DNA of 64,000 bases from a virus. The stretch covers positions 1-64,000 of the IMG/VR virus record IMGVR_UViG_3300034072_001378. One strand, given 5' to 3'. Of the stretch, positions 49,342-57,548 are shown piece after piece. The notes beneath the pieces were generated by a model. That model was not told where the DNA came from and did not search any database. It saw nothing but the letters and a program-made list of their open reading frames with translations. The position numbers and the translations under genes were made by a program. Every line of letters starts with the position of its first letter. Position 1 is the first letter of the stretch.

Positions 49342-51653
49342 TGGCAGATTATATAACAATAAGTGAATTAGCTTCAATATTAGGTCAGAATATAACAGGT
49401 GAAGAAGATTTTATTGTAACAAAAAACAATACTTCTTATAAAATAACATTAAGTGAATTAGATAATTATCTAAGAATACAAGAAGTTGATAAATTATCAA
49501 AAAATGAAAATCTAGCTGATTTAGAAAATAAAGAAACAGCAAGAAATAATTTAGATGTTTATTCTAAAGATGAATCAAATGATATTTTAAATAATGCAAT
49601 AATTGATTATGTCGTACCTTTAGGTGATAGTACTTCGGGTGATTATGTTAAAAATATTTTATCTGGAACTGGAATAAATATATTAAATGGTACTGGAGAA
49701 GGTTCAATCCCAGAAATTTCTATTTCGGACATTGGAACGGCTGGAACTTATACAAAAGTTATAACCAATAATAAGGGTCAAGTTATTGGAAATGAATTTT
49801 TAATTCCCTCGGATATACCTGATTTGGACGCAAGTAAAATAACATCGGGTATTATTTCAGCGGAAAGATTGCCTTCATTTGTTGACGATGTTTTAGAATT
49901 TCAAAATTATATAGATTTACCAACATTTGGAGAATCTGGAAAAATTTATGTTGTTATTTCTGATGAAAATATGAATAATCAAACGAGTACATATAGATGG
50001 ACGGGAAGTGTTTTTGCGTTAGTTAGTAATAATTTAACTGCTTTAGATATAAAAAATTTATATGAATCTAATAATAATACCAATGCATTTACAGATACAT
50101 TATTATCAAAACTAAATGGTGTTCAAAATGGAGCACAAGTAAATACCGTGACTAGTGTTTCTGGTAGAGTAGGTAATGTTATTTTAACTAAAAGTGATGT
50201 TGGATTAAATAATGTTCAAAATATTGATACAACAAATGCTTCAAATATATCTTCTGGAACTTTAAATTCCGATAGATTACCTGATTCAGGTGTTATTGAA
50301 GGGTCATATGGTTCAGAAACTCAGGTTCCAATAATTAATGTTGATTCTACTGGTAGAATAACAAATATTGAAAATGAAATTATATTTATTCCTAGTGGTG
50401 ATATATCCGTTACTGGTGGTGATATAACATTAAGTGGGACAACTGGAGTAGAAATAACAAATGCTACTTTAGTTGATACTGGGGTTACAACAGGAACTTA
50501 TAGATCAGTGACAGTTGATTCTAAAGGGAGAATAACTGAAGGTACTAACCCAACAACAATAGCAGAATATGAAATTTCTGATGCTTATACAAAAACAGAA
50601 GTACAAGAAACATTGCCAGCAGTTGGTTTTGATATTACAAATTTAATACCGCCAACAAGAATTGGACAAATGAAATGGAATCAAACAGAAGGCACAATAG
50701 ACCTTGCATTAGAAAATGATGTTACACTACAAATAGGACAAGAAAATAATAGAAAAGTAAGAAATGATACAGCAAGCACAATTACAAATGGTACTCTTGT
50801 TATGTCTACTGGTAGTATTGGTAATAGCGGAAGAATAACTGTTGCACCATTTACCGGTTTAATTGGTCAAGCCAAATATATTTATGGAATTGTTACACAT
50901 GATATAGCCCCTGATACGGATGGATTTGTTACAATTGATGGTAAAGTTAGAGATATTAATACAACTGGTTCAACTGTTGGTGAAATTTGGGAAGATGGCG
51001 ATGTTCTTTATGCAAAACCAAATGATAGTGGGCATTTAACAAAAATAGTACCCACTGTTGGAGAATTAAAAGTAAGTGTTGCACAAGTTGTTCATGCACA
51101 CACAAATGGTACATTGGAAATAAGAATTTCATCTGTTGTTGATGAAAATGAATATGAGCCAAGAAATAGCAATATTCAAACCCATATTAGCGCAACAAAT
51201 AATCCACACAATGTGACTAAGGAACAAATAGATTTAGGTAATGTTGATAATACTGCAGATGTAGATAAAAATGTTCTTAGTGCAACAAAGTTATCAACCG
51301 CTAGAAAAATAAATGATGTTGATTTTGATGGGTCTTCAGATATAGAGATAAATTCTAGATTAGGAACATCGATAGCATCAGCAAGTACTACAAATATTGG
51401 CACAACTAATACAAAAGAAACTGTTCATATAACGGGAACAGAAACTATAAATAGTTTTGGAATATCATCTACCGGGACGATAAGAAATTTAATTTTTGAT
51501 GATATATTAACTATAAATAGCTCAAGTAATATTATATTCCCGTCAGACACAAATATAACAACTGAAATAGGAAATATCTTCACATTTCTGTGTGAAGATG
51601 GTCCAAATGCTATTTGGAGATGTATAAGCACAACACCAAGTAGAATTTGGTAA
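49341..51653 (+). CDS. Tail fibre or baseplate fibre protein
   Basis: 770 residues. Repetitive beta-rich sequence with typical fibre motifs: V-S-G-R-V-G-N-V-I-L-T-K-S-D-V-G-L-N-N-V-Q, N-N-P-H-N-V-T-K-E-Q-I-D-L-G-N-V-D-N-T-A-D-V-D-K and A-T-K-L-S-T-A-R-K-I-N. A short N-terminal region (1-60) would attach it to the tail. The C-terminus is a small knob ending in R-I-W. Start overlaps the previous stop by one base. Exact position on the virion unknown. Confidence 0.8.
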   Translation: MADYITISELASILGQNITGEEDFIVTKNNTSYKITLSELDNYLRIQEVDKLSKNENLADLENKETARNNLDVYSKDESNDILNNAIIDYVVPLGDSTSGDYVKNILSGTGINILNGTGEGSIPEISISDIGTAGTYTKVITNNKGQVIGNEFLIPSDIPDLDASKITSGIISAERLPSFVDDVLEFQNYIDLPTFGESGKIYVVISDENMNNQTSTYRWTGSVFALVSNNLTALDIKNLYESNNNTNAFTDTLLSKLNGVQNGAQVNTVTSVSGRVGNVILTKSDVGLNNVQNIDTTNASNISSGTLNSDRLPDSGVIEGSYGSETQVPIINVDSTGRITNIENEIIFIPSGDISVTGGDITLSGTTGVEITNATLVDTGVTTGTYRSVTVDSKGRITEGTNPTTIAEYEISDAYTKTEVQETLPAVGFDITNLIPPTRIGQMKWNQTEGTIDLALENDVTLQIGQENNRKVRNDTASTITNGTLVMSTGSIGNSGRITVAPFTGLIGQAKYIYGIVTHDIAPDTDGFVTIDGKVRDINTTGSTVGEIWEDGDVLYAKPNDSGHLTKIVPTVGELKVSVAQVVHAHTNGTLEIRISSVVDENEYEPRNSNIQTHISATNNPHNVTKEQIDLGNVDNTADVDKNVLSATKLSTARKINDVDFDGSSDIEINSRLGTSIASASTTNIGTTNTKETVHITGTETINSFGISSTGTIRNLIFDDILTINSSSNIIFPSDTNITTEIGNIFTFLCEDGPNAIWRCISTTPSRIW

Positions 51654-51670
51654 TTTAAAAGGAGAAAAAT

Positions 51671-52420
51671 ATGGGTTATGGATTTAATATAACAGAACTT
51701 AAAAAAAATCTAGGACCAGGACTCGGATTACGTAAAAACCGGTTCCTAGTTGAAATTCCGATTCCGGGAATAGAAGGTAAAACATTAAATATTCTTTGTA
51801 GAAGTGCTGGGTTGCCAGAAAGAAATATAAGTACTACACAATATTGGCACAAAGGAAGAGTTTATAATGTTAGAGGCGAAACAGATTATGTGGGACAATA
51901 TGAAATTTCAATTGTTGATGATTCTGATATGAAAATTAGAAACGTTTTTGATACTTGGTTAGAACAAGTTGATAATTCAAAACCAGCAAATCAGGGGATT
52001 TTAGGTGCTTCATTTGAAAAAGCAATGCCAGGTTTTTTAGGCGAATTGGGTAATACAATTAAAACAGCAAATCAAATTAAAAATATAATAAAAAATCCTA
52101 ATCAAATTAAAGATTGGTTCATTGGAGCTTTAGCTGGAACAAATGGTGAAGCACCGGCATATCAAACTGATATAAATATTTGGCAATTAGGTAATGCTGA
52201 TAATAAAGTATATGGTTATAAACTTCAAAATGCTTTTCCTAAAAGCATTGGTATTGTTACTCTTGATGATGGTGAAGAAAATACATTATCTGAATTTTCT
52301 GTTGTATTTTCATTTAGTGAATTTGTACCTTTATTAAAAACAAAAGAGGCTTTTACAGACGCAATTCTTGGTGATACAGGCTCGGATATTTTAAATGGTG
52401 TTGAAGCACTATTTGATTAG
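51671..52420 (+). CDS. Tail-tube-like protein (gp19 family), second version
   Basis: 249 residues. L-R-K-N-R-F-L-V-E-I-P-I-P and L-C-R-S-A-G-L-P-E-R-N-I near the N-terminus, a central insertion of about 45 residues, then N-A-F-P-K-S-I-G-I-V-T-L-D-D and a final V-V-F-S-F-S-E-F strand as in gp19. Could be a tube cap or baseplate-proximal tube ring in the manner of T4 gp48/gp54, which share the fold. Confidence 0.75.
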   Translation: MGYGFNITELKKNLGPGLGLRKNRFLVEIPIPGIEGKTLNILCRSAGLPERNISTTQYWHKGRVYNVRGETDYVGQYEISIVDDSDMKIRNVFDTWLEQVDNSKPANQGILGASFEKAMPGFLGELGNTIKTANQIKNIIKNPNQIKDWFIGALAGTNGEAPAYQTDINIWQLGNADNKVYGYKLQNAFPKSIGIVTLDDGEENTLSEFSVVFSFSEFVPLLKTKEAFTDAILGDTGSDILNGVEALFD

Positions 52421-52423
52421 AAA

Positions 52424-52455
52424 TTTAAAATAAATTTTGAACTTAAATATAAATA
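52424..52455 (+). promoter_or_regulatory. Late promoter with 24-bp element
   Basis: Element 52424-52447 in the TTTAAA...AACTTAAA orientation, joined directly to TATAAATA 52448-52455. Confidence 0.8.
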
Positions 52456-52474
52456 ATTAAAAAGGAGAAGATTA

Positions 52475-52810
52475 ATGGGAAAATTTAGAGAATGGCTTAG
52501 AGAAGCTGAAGAAAAAACAACAGAGTATCAAAAATTCTTTGCTAAGAAATTAGAAAAATACGGAGTTAAAAGTCCTTCAGAATTATCAGACGAAGATAAA
52601 AAGAAATTCTATGATGAAGTTGATGCAGAATGGGAAGGAGAAGATGAAAAACCTGAAGACGGCGAAAAAGAAGAAACATCTGAAATTTCAGAAGCTAAAC
52701 AAATGGTTGATAAAAAACAATTAGAGTGGTTTATTGGGTTAACTAATAAAGCTAAAAATTTAGATGAACTAATTGAAGATTTAGAATTAATGAAAGGATT
52801 GGTAAAATGA
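52475..52810 (+). CDS. Putative internal head protein with capsid-targeting leader
   Basis: 111 residues. Leader MGKFREWLRE with L-R-E (8-10), followed by a conserved-looking helix pair F-F-A-K-K-L-E-K-Y-G-V-K-S-P-S-E-L-S-D-E-D-K-K-K-F that occurs in several T4-like virion proteins, a very acidic linker and a C-terminal helical segment. ATGA overlap with the next gene. Confidence 0.7.
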   Translation: MGKFREWLREAEEKTTEYQKFFAKKLEKYGVKSPSELSDEDKKKFYDEVDAEWEGEDEKPEDGEKEETSEISEAKQMVDKKQLEWFIGLTNKAKNLDELIEDLELMKGLVK

Positions 52811-53013
52811 TAAAGTTTAGAGAATGGTTAGAAACAAAAGATAAAGAAAATTTAGATATTAATGAATCTTCTAATAAAATTATCGAAGAATTATTAAAAG
52901 ATGTTGATTCTTTATATGAGAAATTTAATAAAGCAGAACAGAAGATAAAAATATTCTCACAATCAAAATTAACTGAAATAAAAGTTAAAATAATGGATTT
53001 GTTAGAAAAATAA
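52807..53013 (+). CDS. Small protein with capsid-targeting-like leader
   Basis: 68 residues starting MIKFREWLET. No exact L-x-E after the leader (L-E-T), so cleavage is uncertain. The rest is a single charged helix. Coupled to the 52475 gene. Confidence 0.6.
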   Translation: MIKFREWLETKDKENLDINESSNKIIEELLKDVDSLYEKFNKAEQKIKIFSQSKLTEIKVKIMDLLEK

Positions 53014-53025
53014 TATTTTTAATAA

Positions 53026-53033
53026 TATAAATA
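53026..53033 (+). promoter_or_regulatory. Late promoter (TATAAATA)
   Basis: Exact box 21 bases upstream of the tail tube start, without the 24-bp element. Confidence 0.75.
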
Positions 53034-53054
53034 ATAATAAAATAGGAGATAAAT

Positions 53055-53633
53055 ATGTCTTTAGCACAATTAAAAAATGCGCTTGGCGCAGTTGCAAGAC
53101 CGAATAAATATAGAATTAACTTTTCTATTCCTGCTGCAGTACCTGTTAAATCTGATTTGGCAAATGCAGATGTTCTTTGTAAAGCGGCATCTTTTCCAAG
53201 TATGACAATTGGACAAATTGAAGTATGGAATCAAGGAAGAAAATTAATAATTCCTGGTGATACAAGTTTTACAAACACTTGGGAATTAACATTCTATCAA
53301 ACAGAGGACCACGCATTAAGAAAAGATTTAATATCTTGGATGGTTGCGGCAGACCACTTTCAAACAAATACGCATAGTGGTAATCCAAATAGTATTTTGG
53401 GTGAATTATCTGTTGAACAATTGGATTCTGCTGGTAATGCAACAGCAAGATATACATTTCACAATGTATTTGTATCAGAGGTTGGTGAAGTAACTTTAGG
53501 AGATGATACTCAAGATACACCCCAAGAATACACCGTACAATTTTCATTTAGTGATTGGATTCTAGGCACTGGTGAAATTCAAAATCCAGCTTCAGGAAAT
53601 AAAGCTACTTTAAATGAAATAGCAACTAGATAA
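53055..53633 (+). CDS. 19: Major tail tube protein gp19
   Basis: 192 residues, nearest in size to T4 gp19 (163). R-P-N-K-Y-R-I-N-F, C-K-A-A-S-F-P-S-M-T-I-G-Q-I, F-T-N-T-W-E-L-T-F-Y and the final Y-T-V-Q-F-S-F-S-D-W are typical. It builds the inner tube inside the sheath. Own late promoter and terminator, as expected for an abundant protein. Confidence 0.88.
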   Translation: MSLAQLKNALGAVARPNKYRINFSIPAAVPVKSDLANADVLCKAASFPSMTIGQIEVWNQGRKLIIPGDTSFTNTWELTFYQTEDHALRKDLISWMVAADHFQTNTHSGNPNSILGELSVEQLDSAGNATARYTFHNVFVSEVGEVTLGDDTQDTPQEYTVQFSFSDWILGTGEIQNPASGNKATLNEIATR

Positions 53634-53642
53634 TTTTTAATA

Positions 53643-53665
53643 GGAGACTAATTGAATTAGTCTCC
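53643..53665 (+). terminator. Hairpin after tail tube gene
   Basis: Perfect 10-bp stem GGAGACTAAT-TGA-ATTAGTCTCC followed by ATTTAAG. Weak T-run. Confidence 0.7.
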
Positions 53666-53690
53666 ATTTAAGAATTTTGAAAGGATTTAA

Positions 53691-54869
53691 ATGAAAAAGA
53701 AAAAATATCATTATGTTTATAGAATAACAAATAAAATTGAAAAGAAGCATTATATAGGTGTTAGAAGTTGTAATATTGACCCATATTTAGATTTAGGTAA
53801 AGAATATAAAGGAACTAGTTTAGATTCAGATTTTGTTAAAGATCAGAATGAAAATCCCCAAAATTATATATATCAAATTTTGGATTTTTTTGAGAATAGA
53901 AAAGATGCAATAAAAAGAGAAATGTACTTACACGAAATTTATAAAGTTAATTTAAATGAATCTTTTTATAATATTCGCAAACAAGGTAGTACTAAATGGG
54001 ATAACACAGGAAATAAAAAAATTGCCAAAAAAATTAGTATCGCGAATAAAGGTAGAATTGTAATTAATAATGGCGAAGTTAAAAAACATATAAAACCCGA
54101 AGAATTTGAAAGATATTTGCAAGATGGATGGATAAAGGGTGGTGTATCTCCATCACCTGAAGTAATACTGAAAATGAGTATATCTAATTCAGATACAATA
54201 TATATGAATAATAATATAATTGAGATAAGATTAGAACAAAATGAGATTGACGAATATCGTATTCTTGGTTTTACTGAAGGTAGATTACCAATGAAAGATA
54301 TACAAAAATTTCAATTATTTTTATCTCACACAGGTAAAACTTTATCAGAAGAACATAAAGAAAACATCGGCATTGGTGGTAAAGGTATTAAAAAATCAGA
54401 ACAAATGAAAATGAAATTATCTGAAACCAGAACAGGAATGATTTATATAAATAATGGAGAAAAAGAGAAGATAATACAACCATACGATTTACAAACTTAT
54501 ATTTATGATGGTTGGGAAGAAGGTAAATTACCAATGCCGGATAGTCATAAACAAGCAATTAGTGATGCTTCATTTGGCAAACCCGGTACAACAACTGGGA
54601 AAATATCGGTTGTTAAGAATAATATCGTAAAGTATATTTCACAATCTGAATTAGATGATTATTTATCGGATGGATGGGTACAAGGTGGTAAAAAGTTTTC
54701 ACAAGAAACTAAAGAAAAGTTAAAAGGTAGAAAGGGGTCAACTGCTGGAAGAATAGGTATAAATAATAATATAAAGAACAAATATATTAATGCTGATGAA
54801 TTAGATAAATATTTAAAAGAAGGTTGGGTAAAAGGATTAAAATCCAAAAAGAAGGTAACCAATGGCTAA
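53691..54869 (+). CDS. GIY-YIG homing endonuclease (Seg-like), free-standing
   Basis: 392 residues. GIY-YIG domain at the N-terminus: Y8-V-Y10 ... Y21-I-G23-V-R25, with a later glutamate (KREMYLHE). It is followed by four DNA-contact repeats of the NUMOD type, each with I-x-N-N-G/N ... Y-L-x-D/E-G-W-x-x-G near residues 124-150, 250-275, 305-330 and 355-385. No intron core surrounds it, so it is a free-standing homing gene like T4 segA-E, inserted between tail tube and head genes. It overlaps the next gene by eight bases. Confidence 0.88.
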   Translation: MKKKKYHYVYRITNKIEKKHYIGVRSCNIDPYLDLGKEYKGTSLDSDFVKDQNENPQNYIYQILDFFENRKDAIKREMYLHEIYKVNLNESFYNIRKQGSTKWDNTGNKKIAKKISIANKGRIVINNGEVKKHIKPEEFERYLQDGWIKGGVSPSPEVILKMSISNSDTIYMNNNIIEIRLEQNEIDEYRILGFTEGRLPMKDIQKFQLFLSHTGKTLSEEHKENIGIGGKGIKKSEQMKMKLSETRTGMIYINNGEKEKIIQPYDLQTYIYDGWEEGKLPMPDSHKQAISDASFGKPGTTTGKISVVKNNIVKYISQSELDDYLSDGWVQGGKKFSQETKEKLKGRKGSTAGRIGINNNIKNKYINADELDKYLKEGWVKGLKSKKKVTNG

Positions 54870-55422
54870 AATTAAAGAAAAAGAATTTACTGTTAAAGAT
54901 AGTATAAATATTGTTAAAAATATGTTCAAGGATAAATCTAGACAGAAAAAATTAAGTTCTTTAGTTCCTGGAGATTTATTCTTTGGTGTATATGATGCAA
55001 AAAACAAAGAAGCTGTTTTTGATAAAAGACCTTTTGTTATTATATTGAGAAAATCAAAATCATATATTTTGGGGGTCAATTTTAACTGGGCACCTTTGCC
55101 GCTTAGAGTAGTACTTGTTAAAAAAATTCTTCAAATGAATACAAAAAATATAAAAAATAATAAACCTCTAGAATTTTCATATAAAGATTTAAAGCCCTTT
55201 ATGAAAAAAATTGGCTTTGCCCCAATTATTAGATTATATATAACTAAAAGAATGAGTAATAATGTTGTTCAGGTTCCACCCGAACATTTAATGACTGCCG
55301 CAAGATTACAAACTGCTGTATTTACAAATGGTAAAAAAGCAGAAGAACTTTATAAAAGAGCTATAGCAGGCAATAAAGCATATAGAAGTGGCCGAAGAAG
55401 AGTAGGTACAAAATATCAATAA
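54862..55422 (+). CDS. Conserved virion-module protein, 186 residues
   Basis: P-G-D-L-F-F-G-V-Y-D-A-K, D-K-R-P-F-V-I-I-L and Y-I-L-G-V-N-F-N-W-A-P form a pattern I know from T4-like phages (fragments like F-x-G-x-N-x-x-Y-L-P in relatives). The C-terminus is basic (SGRRRVGTKYQ). No certain function. Confidence 0.7.
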   Translation: MAKIKEKEFTVKDSINIVKNMFKDKSRQKKLSSLVPGDLFFGVYDAKNKEAVFDKRPFVIILRKSKSYILGVNFNWAPLPLRVVLVKKILQMNTKNIKNNKPLEFSYKDLKPFMKKIGFAPIIRLYITKRMSNNVVQVPPEHLMTAARLQTAVFTNGKKAEELYKRAIAGNKAYRSGRRRVGTKYQ

Positions 55423-55430
55423 TCTAAAAT

Positions 55431-55494
55431 TATAAATAATATTAATAAGAATAATTTTATTCTTAAGATATTAATTATACTTAATGTATAAATA
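55431..55494 (+). promoter_or_regulatory. Two late promoter boxes flanking a hairpin
   Basis: TATAAATA at 55431-55438 and 55487-55494, with a hairpin AAGAATAA-TT-TTATTCTT between them. Drives the prohead core gene. Confidence 0.75.
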
Positions 55495-55519
55495 ATTAAA
55501 ATAACATGAAAGGATAAAA

Positions 55520-55723
55520 ATGGAAGATACACAAGTAAATGTTCTTGATTATGTAGCTGATAAAAAATATTCAGATTTTTCTGCAGCCGTAAAAAAAGAA
55601 TTATTATATAAATTGGGAAATTCAAATGAAATAAAATCATTTGCTTCTGAGTATGATAAAATTCAACAAATGAAAAGTTTATTTTCACAAATTAGTAATG
55701 TTGGTTCTAATTCTGTAGAATAA
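55520..55723 (+). CDS. Small prohead core protein (gp67/gp68-like position)
   Basis: 67 residues. V-L-D-Y-V-A-D-K-K-Y-S-D-F and a helix resemble small prohead-core proteins. It lies directly in front of the protease gene, as 67 and 68 do in T4. Assignment is mainly by position. Confidence 0.5.
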   Translation: MEDTQVNVLDYVADKKYSDFSAAVKKELLYKLGNSNEIKSFASEYDKIQQMKSLFSQISNVGSNSVE

Positions 55724-55731
55724 TATAAATA
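55724..55731 (+). promoter_or_regulatory. Late promoter (TATAAATA)
   Basis: Exact box directly after the previous stop, 25 bases before gene 21. Confidence 0.75.
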
Positions 55732-55756
55732 ATTATAAAATAGAGAGGTTAAAGAT

Positions 55757-56596
55757 ATGAAATATCTAATAGATGAAGCATTAATTGTTGAATCTGTTGT
55801 TCAGGATGAGATTAATGAAGCAACGGGTAAAAAAGAAAAGAATTATTATATTGAAGGAATATTTAGTACACCTGGACAAAAGAATAGAAATGGTAGAATT
55901 TATCCATTATCTATTTGGGAAAGAGAAGTTGCTAAATATCAAGAAGAAATTAAAAATAATTCTATGAATACTTTAGGTGAATGGGAGCATCCAGCGAGAG
56001 TTTCTGTTGATCCATTGGAAGCAGTTATGAAAATTGTTGAATTAAAAATTGATAATGGGTTAGTTGTTGGAAAAGCAAAAATTTTAAATAATAATTCTCC
56101 TAAAACAAATCAATTAAAAGCACTTATTGATGAAGGGTATAAAATTGGTGTTTCTTCAAGAGGTACTGGTTCTGTTAAAGGTGATATGGTTGAAAATTTT
56201 AATCTTACTACATATGATGCTGTAAGCTCACCTTCAGATTATAATGCAAACTTAACAGGTTTATGTGAATCTTTAGAATCAAGTGTAATTTTAGAAACTT
56301 CAAAAGAATCTGAAATTATTGAAGAACCAATTGTAGAAGCTAAAAAAGAAATTTCGCTTAGAGAAAAAGAACTTTTGCAAAAAGAATTTAAAAATAAATT
56401 CAATGAATTTTTAAGCAATTTAAAATCAAAAGATTTAAATGAATCTTTGAATGAAGGATTAAAAGTTAATAGTAAAATGTCAGTATTAAATGCTATAAAA
56501 ATTGTTCACGATAAATTAACAGATGAAAAACAAAAAGATATGTTAAATGCTTCTTTAGAATTTTTATCTAAAGAATTTGATATATCATTAAAATAA
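55757..56596 (+). CDS. 21: Prohead core protease gp21
   Basis: 279 residues (T4: 212). T4-type prohead serine protease: G-E-W-E-H78-P carries the catalytic histidine and G-V-S-S-R-G-T-G-S-V (131-140) the serine, with D-A-V-S-S-P-S-D-Y following. It cuts scaffold, capsid and packaged proteins at L/I-x-E. Own I-V-E near the N-terminus (L9-I-V-E12) could be a self-cleavage site. The C-terminal 100 residues are a helical extension. Confidence 0.92.
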   Translation: MKYLIDEALIVESVVQDEINEATGKKEKNYYIEGIFSTPGQKNRNGRIYPLSIWEREVAKYQEEIKNNSMNTLGEWEHPARVSVDPLEAVMKIVELKIDNGLVVGKAKILNNNSPKTNQLKALIDEGYKIGVSSRGTGSVKGDMVENFNLTTYDAVSSPSDYNANLTGLCESLESSVILETSKESEIIEEPIVEAKKEISLREKELLQKEFKNKFNEFLSNLKSKDLNESLNEGLKVNSKMSVLNAIKIVHDKLTDEKQKDMLNASLEFLSKEFDISLK

Positions 56597-56604
56597 AAAA
56601 AAAA

Positions 56605-56612
56605 TATAAATA
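56605..56612 (+). promoter_or_regulatory. Late promoter (TATAAATA)
   Basis: Exact box after an A-rich stretch. The leader to gene 22 is 90 bases long and contains GGGATTTAGGTTATCC, which can form a short hairpin. Confidence 0.75.
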
Positions 56613-56709
56613 ATATAAATTAAACACATATAGGTTTTAATATAAAGGGATTTAGGTTATCCTTTAATGAAATAGTTTGAAATAAAATCTATAAAAAAGG
56701 AGAAAAAGA

Positions 56710-57504
56710 ATGTTAGAAAAACTTTTAGAGTCTTTAGACAAAGAAGTGTATTCTGCTGAAATGCTAGAAGATATTCAGAATCAATTCAATGAAGCTGTAT
56801 TAGCTAAATCTGAAGAATTATCTGAAAAATTCATTGCTGAAGCATTAGAAACTAAAACTGCGGAAATTGAAGCAAAAGCTGAAGAATTTATTTCTGAAAA
56901 ATTAGCTGAAATGACAGAATCATTTGATGCTAAAGAGAAGGAATTAGAAGAAAAATCAAAAACTGAATTAGCTGAAAAATTAGCAGAAATTAATGAGAAT
57001 TTGAATTTATTCTTAGATAAAGTTATTGAGGAATTTGTAGTTGAATCGAAAGAAAAATTAAATGAATCTTTAAAATCAGCAAAAGCAGATATGATTATTG
57101 AGGCATATGATGCAATGATCGCGGCTGGATCTTTAGATGTTGCTAAAATTGTTGAAGCAAAAGATAGTTCAGCAGTTGAAAGAAAATTATCTGAATCGGT
57201 TGAAAAATATGATGCTTTAATGCTTGAGCATTTAGAGCTTAAAAAAGAAAAAGAACAATTAATTAAAACTGGAATTATCATGGAAATGAAAGAAGGTTTA
57301 AGTTTAGTTGAATCTAAAAAATTCGAAAAATTAGCTGAAATGGTTCCTTTTTCACAAGATGAAAAATTCATGGAAAGATTAACAGTTATTAAAGAATCTG
57401 TTTCTGGTGTTTCTGAAAAAGAAATTATTACTGAGAGTACAAAAGAAATTGAAGTAAAAGTTGATAAAAAACCTTCTACAGCAGATTTTTCGCACTTAGT
57501 ATAA
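56710..57504 (+). CDS. 22: Prohead scaffold protein gp22
   Basis: 264 residues (T4: 269). Glutamate/lysine/alanine-rich long helices, many L/I-x-E sites (for example LAE, IAE, INE) as expected for a core that is digested by gp21, and an F-S-H-L-V C-terminus. Lies between protease and major capsid gene as in T4. Confidence 0.88.
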   Translation: MLEKLLESLDKEVYSAEMLEDIQNQFNEAVLAKSEELSEKFIAEALETKTAEIEAKAEEFISEKLAEMTESFDAKEKELEEKSKTELAEKLAEINENLNLFLDKVIEEFVVESKEKLNESLKSAKADMIIEAYDAMIAAGSLDVAKIVEAKDSSAVERKLSESVEKYDALMLEHLELKKEKEQLIKTGIIMEMKEGLSLVESKKFEKLAEMVPFSQDEKFMERLTVIKESVSGVSEKEIITESTKEIEVKVDKKPSTADFSHLV

Positions 57505-57508
57505 AAAA

Positions 57509-57516
57509 TATAAATA
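57509..57516 (+). promoter_or_regulatory. Late promoter (TATAAATA)
   Basis: Exact box five bases after the gene 22 stop, serving the major capsid gene. Confidence 0.8.
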
Positions 57517-57548
57517 ATAATATAAATTAAAACAAGGAGATTTAAACA

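Noticed and set aside
53691-54869. Intron-encoded status for the GIY-YIG endonuclease
   Set aside because: It lies between two intact genes with no group I core around it, so it is free-standing.
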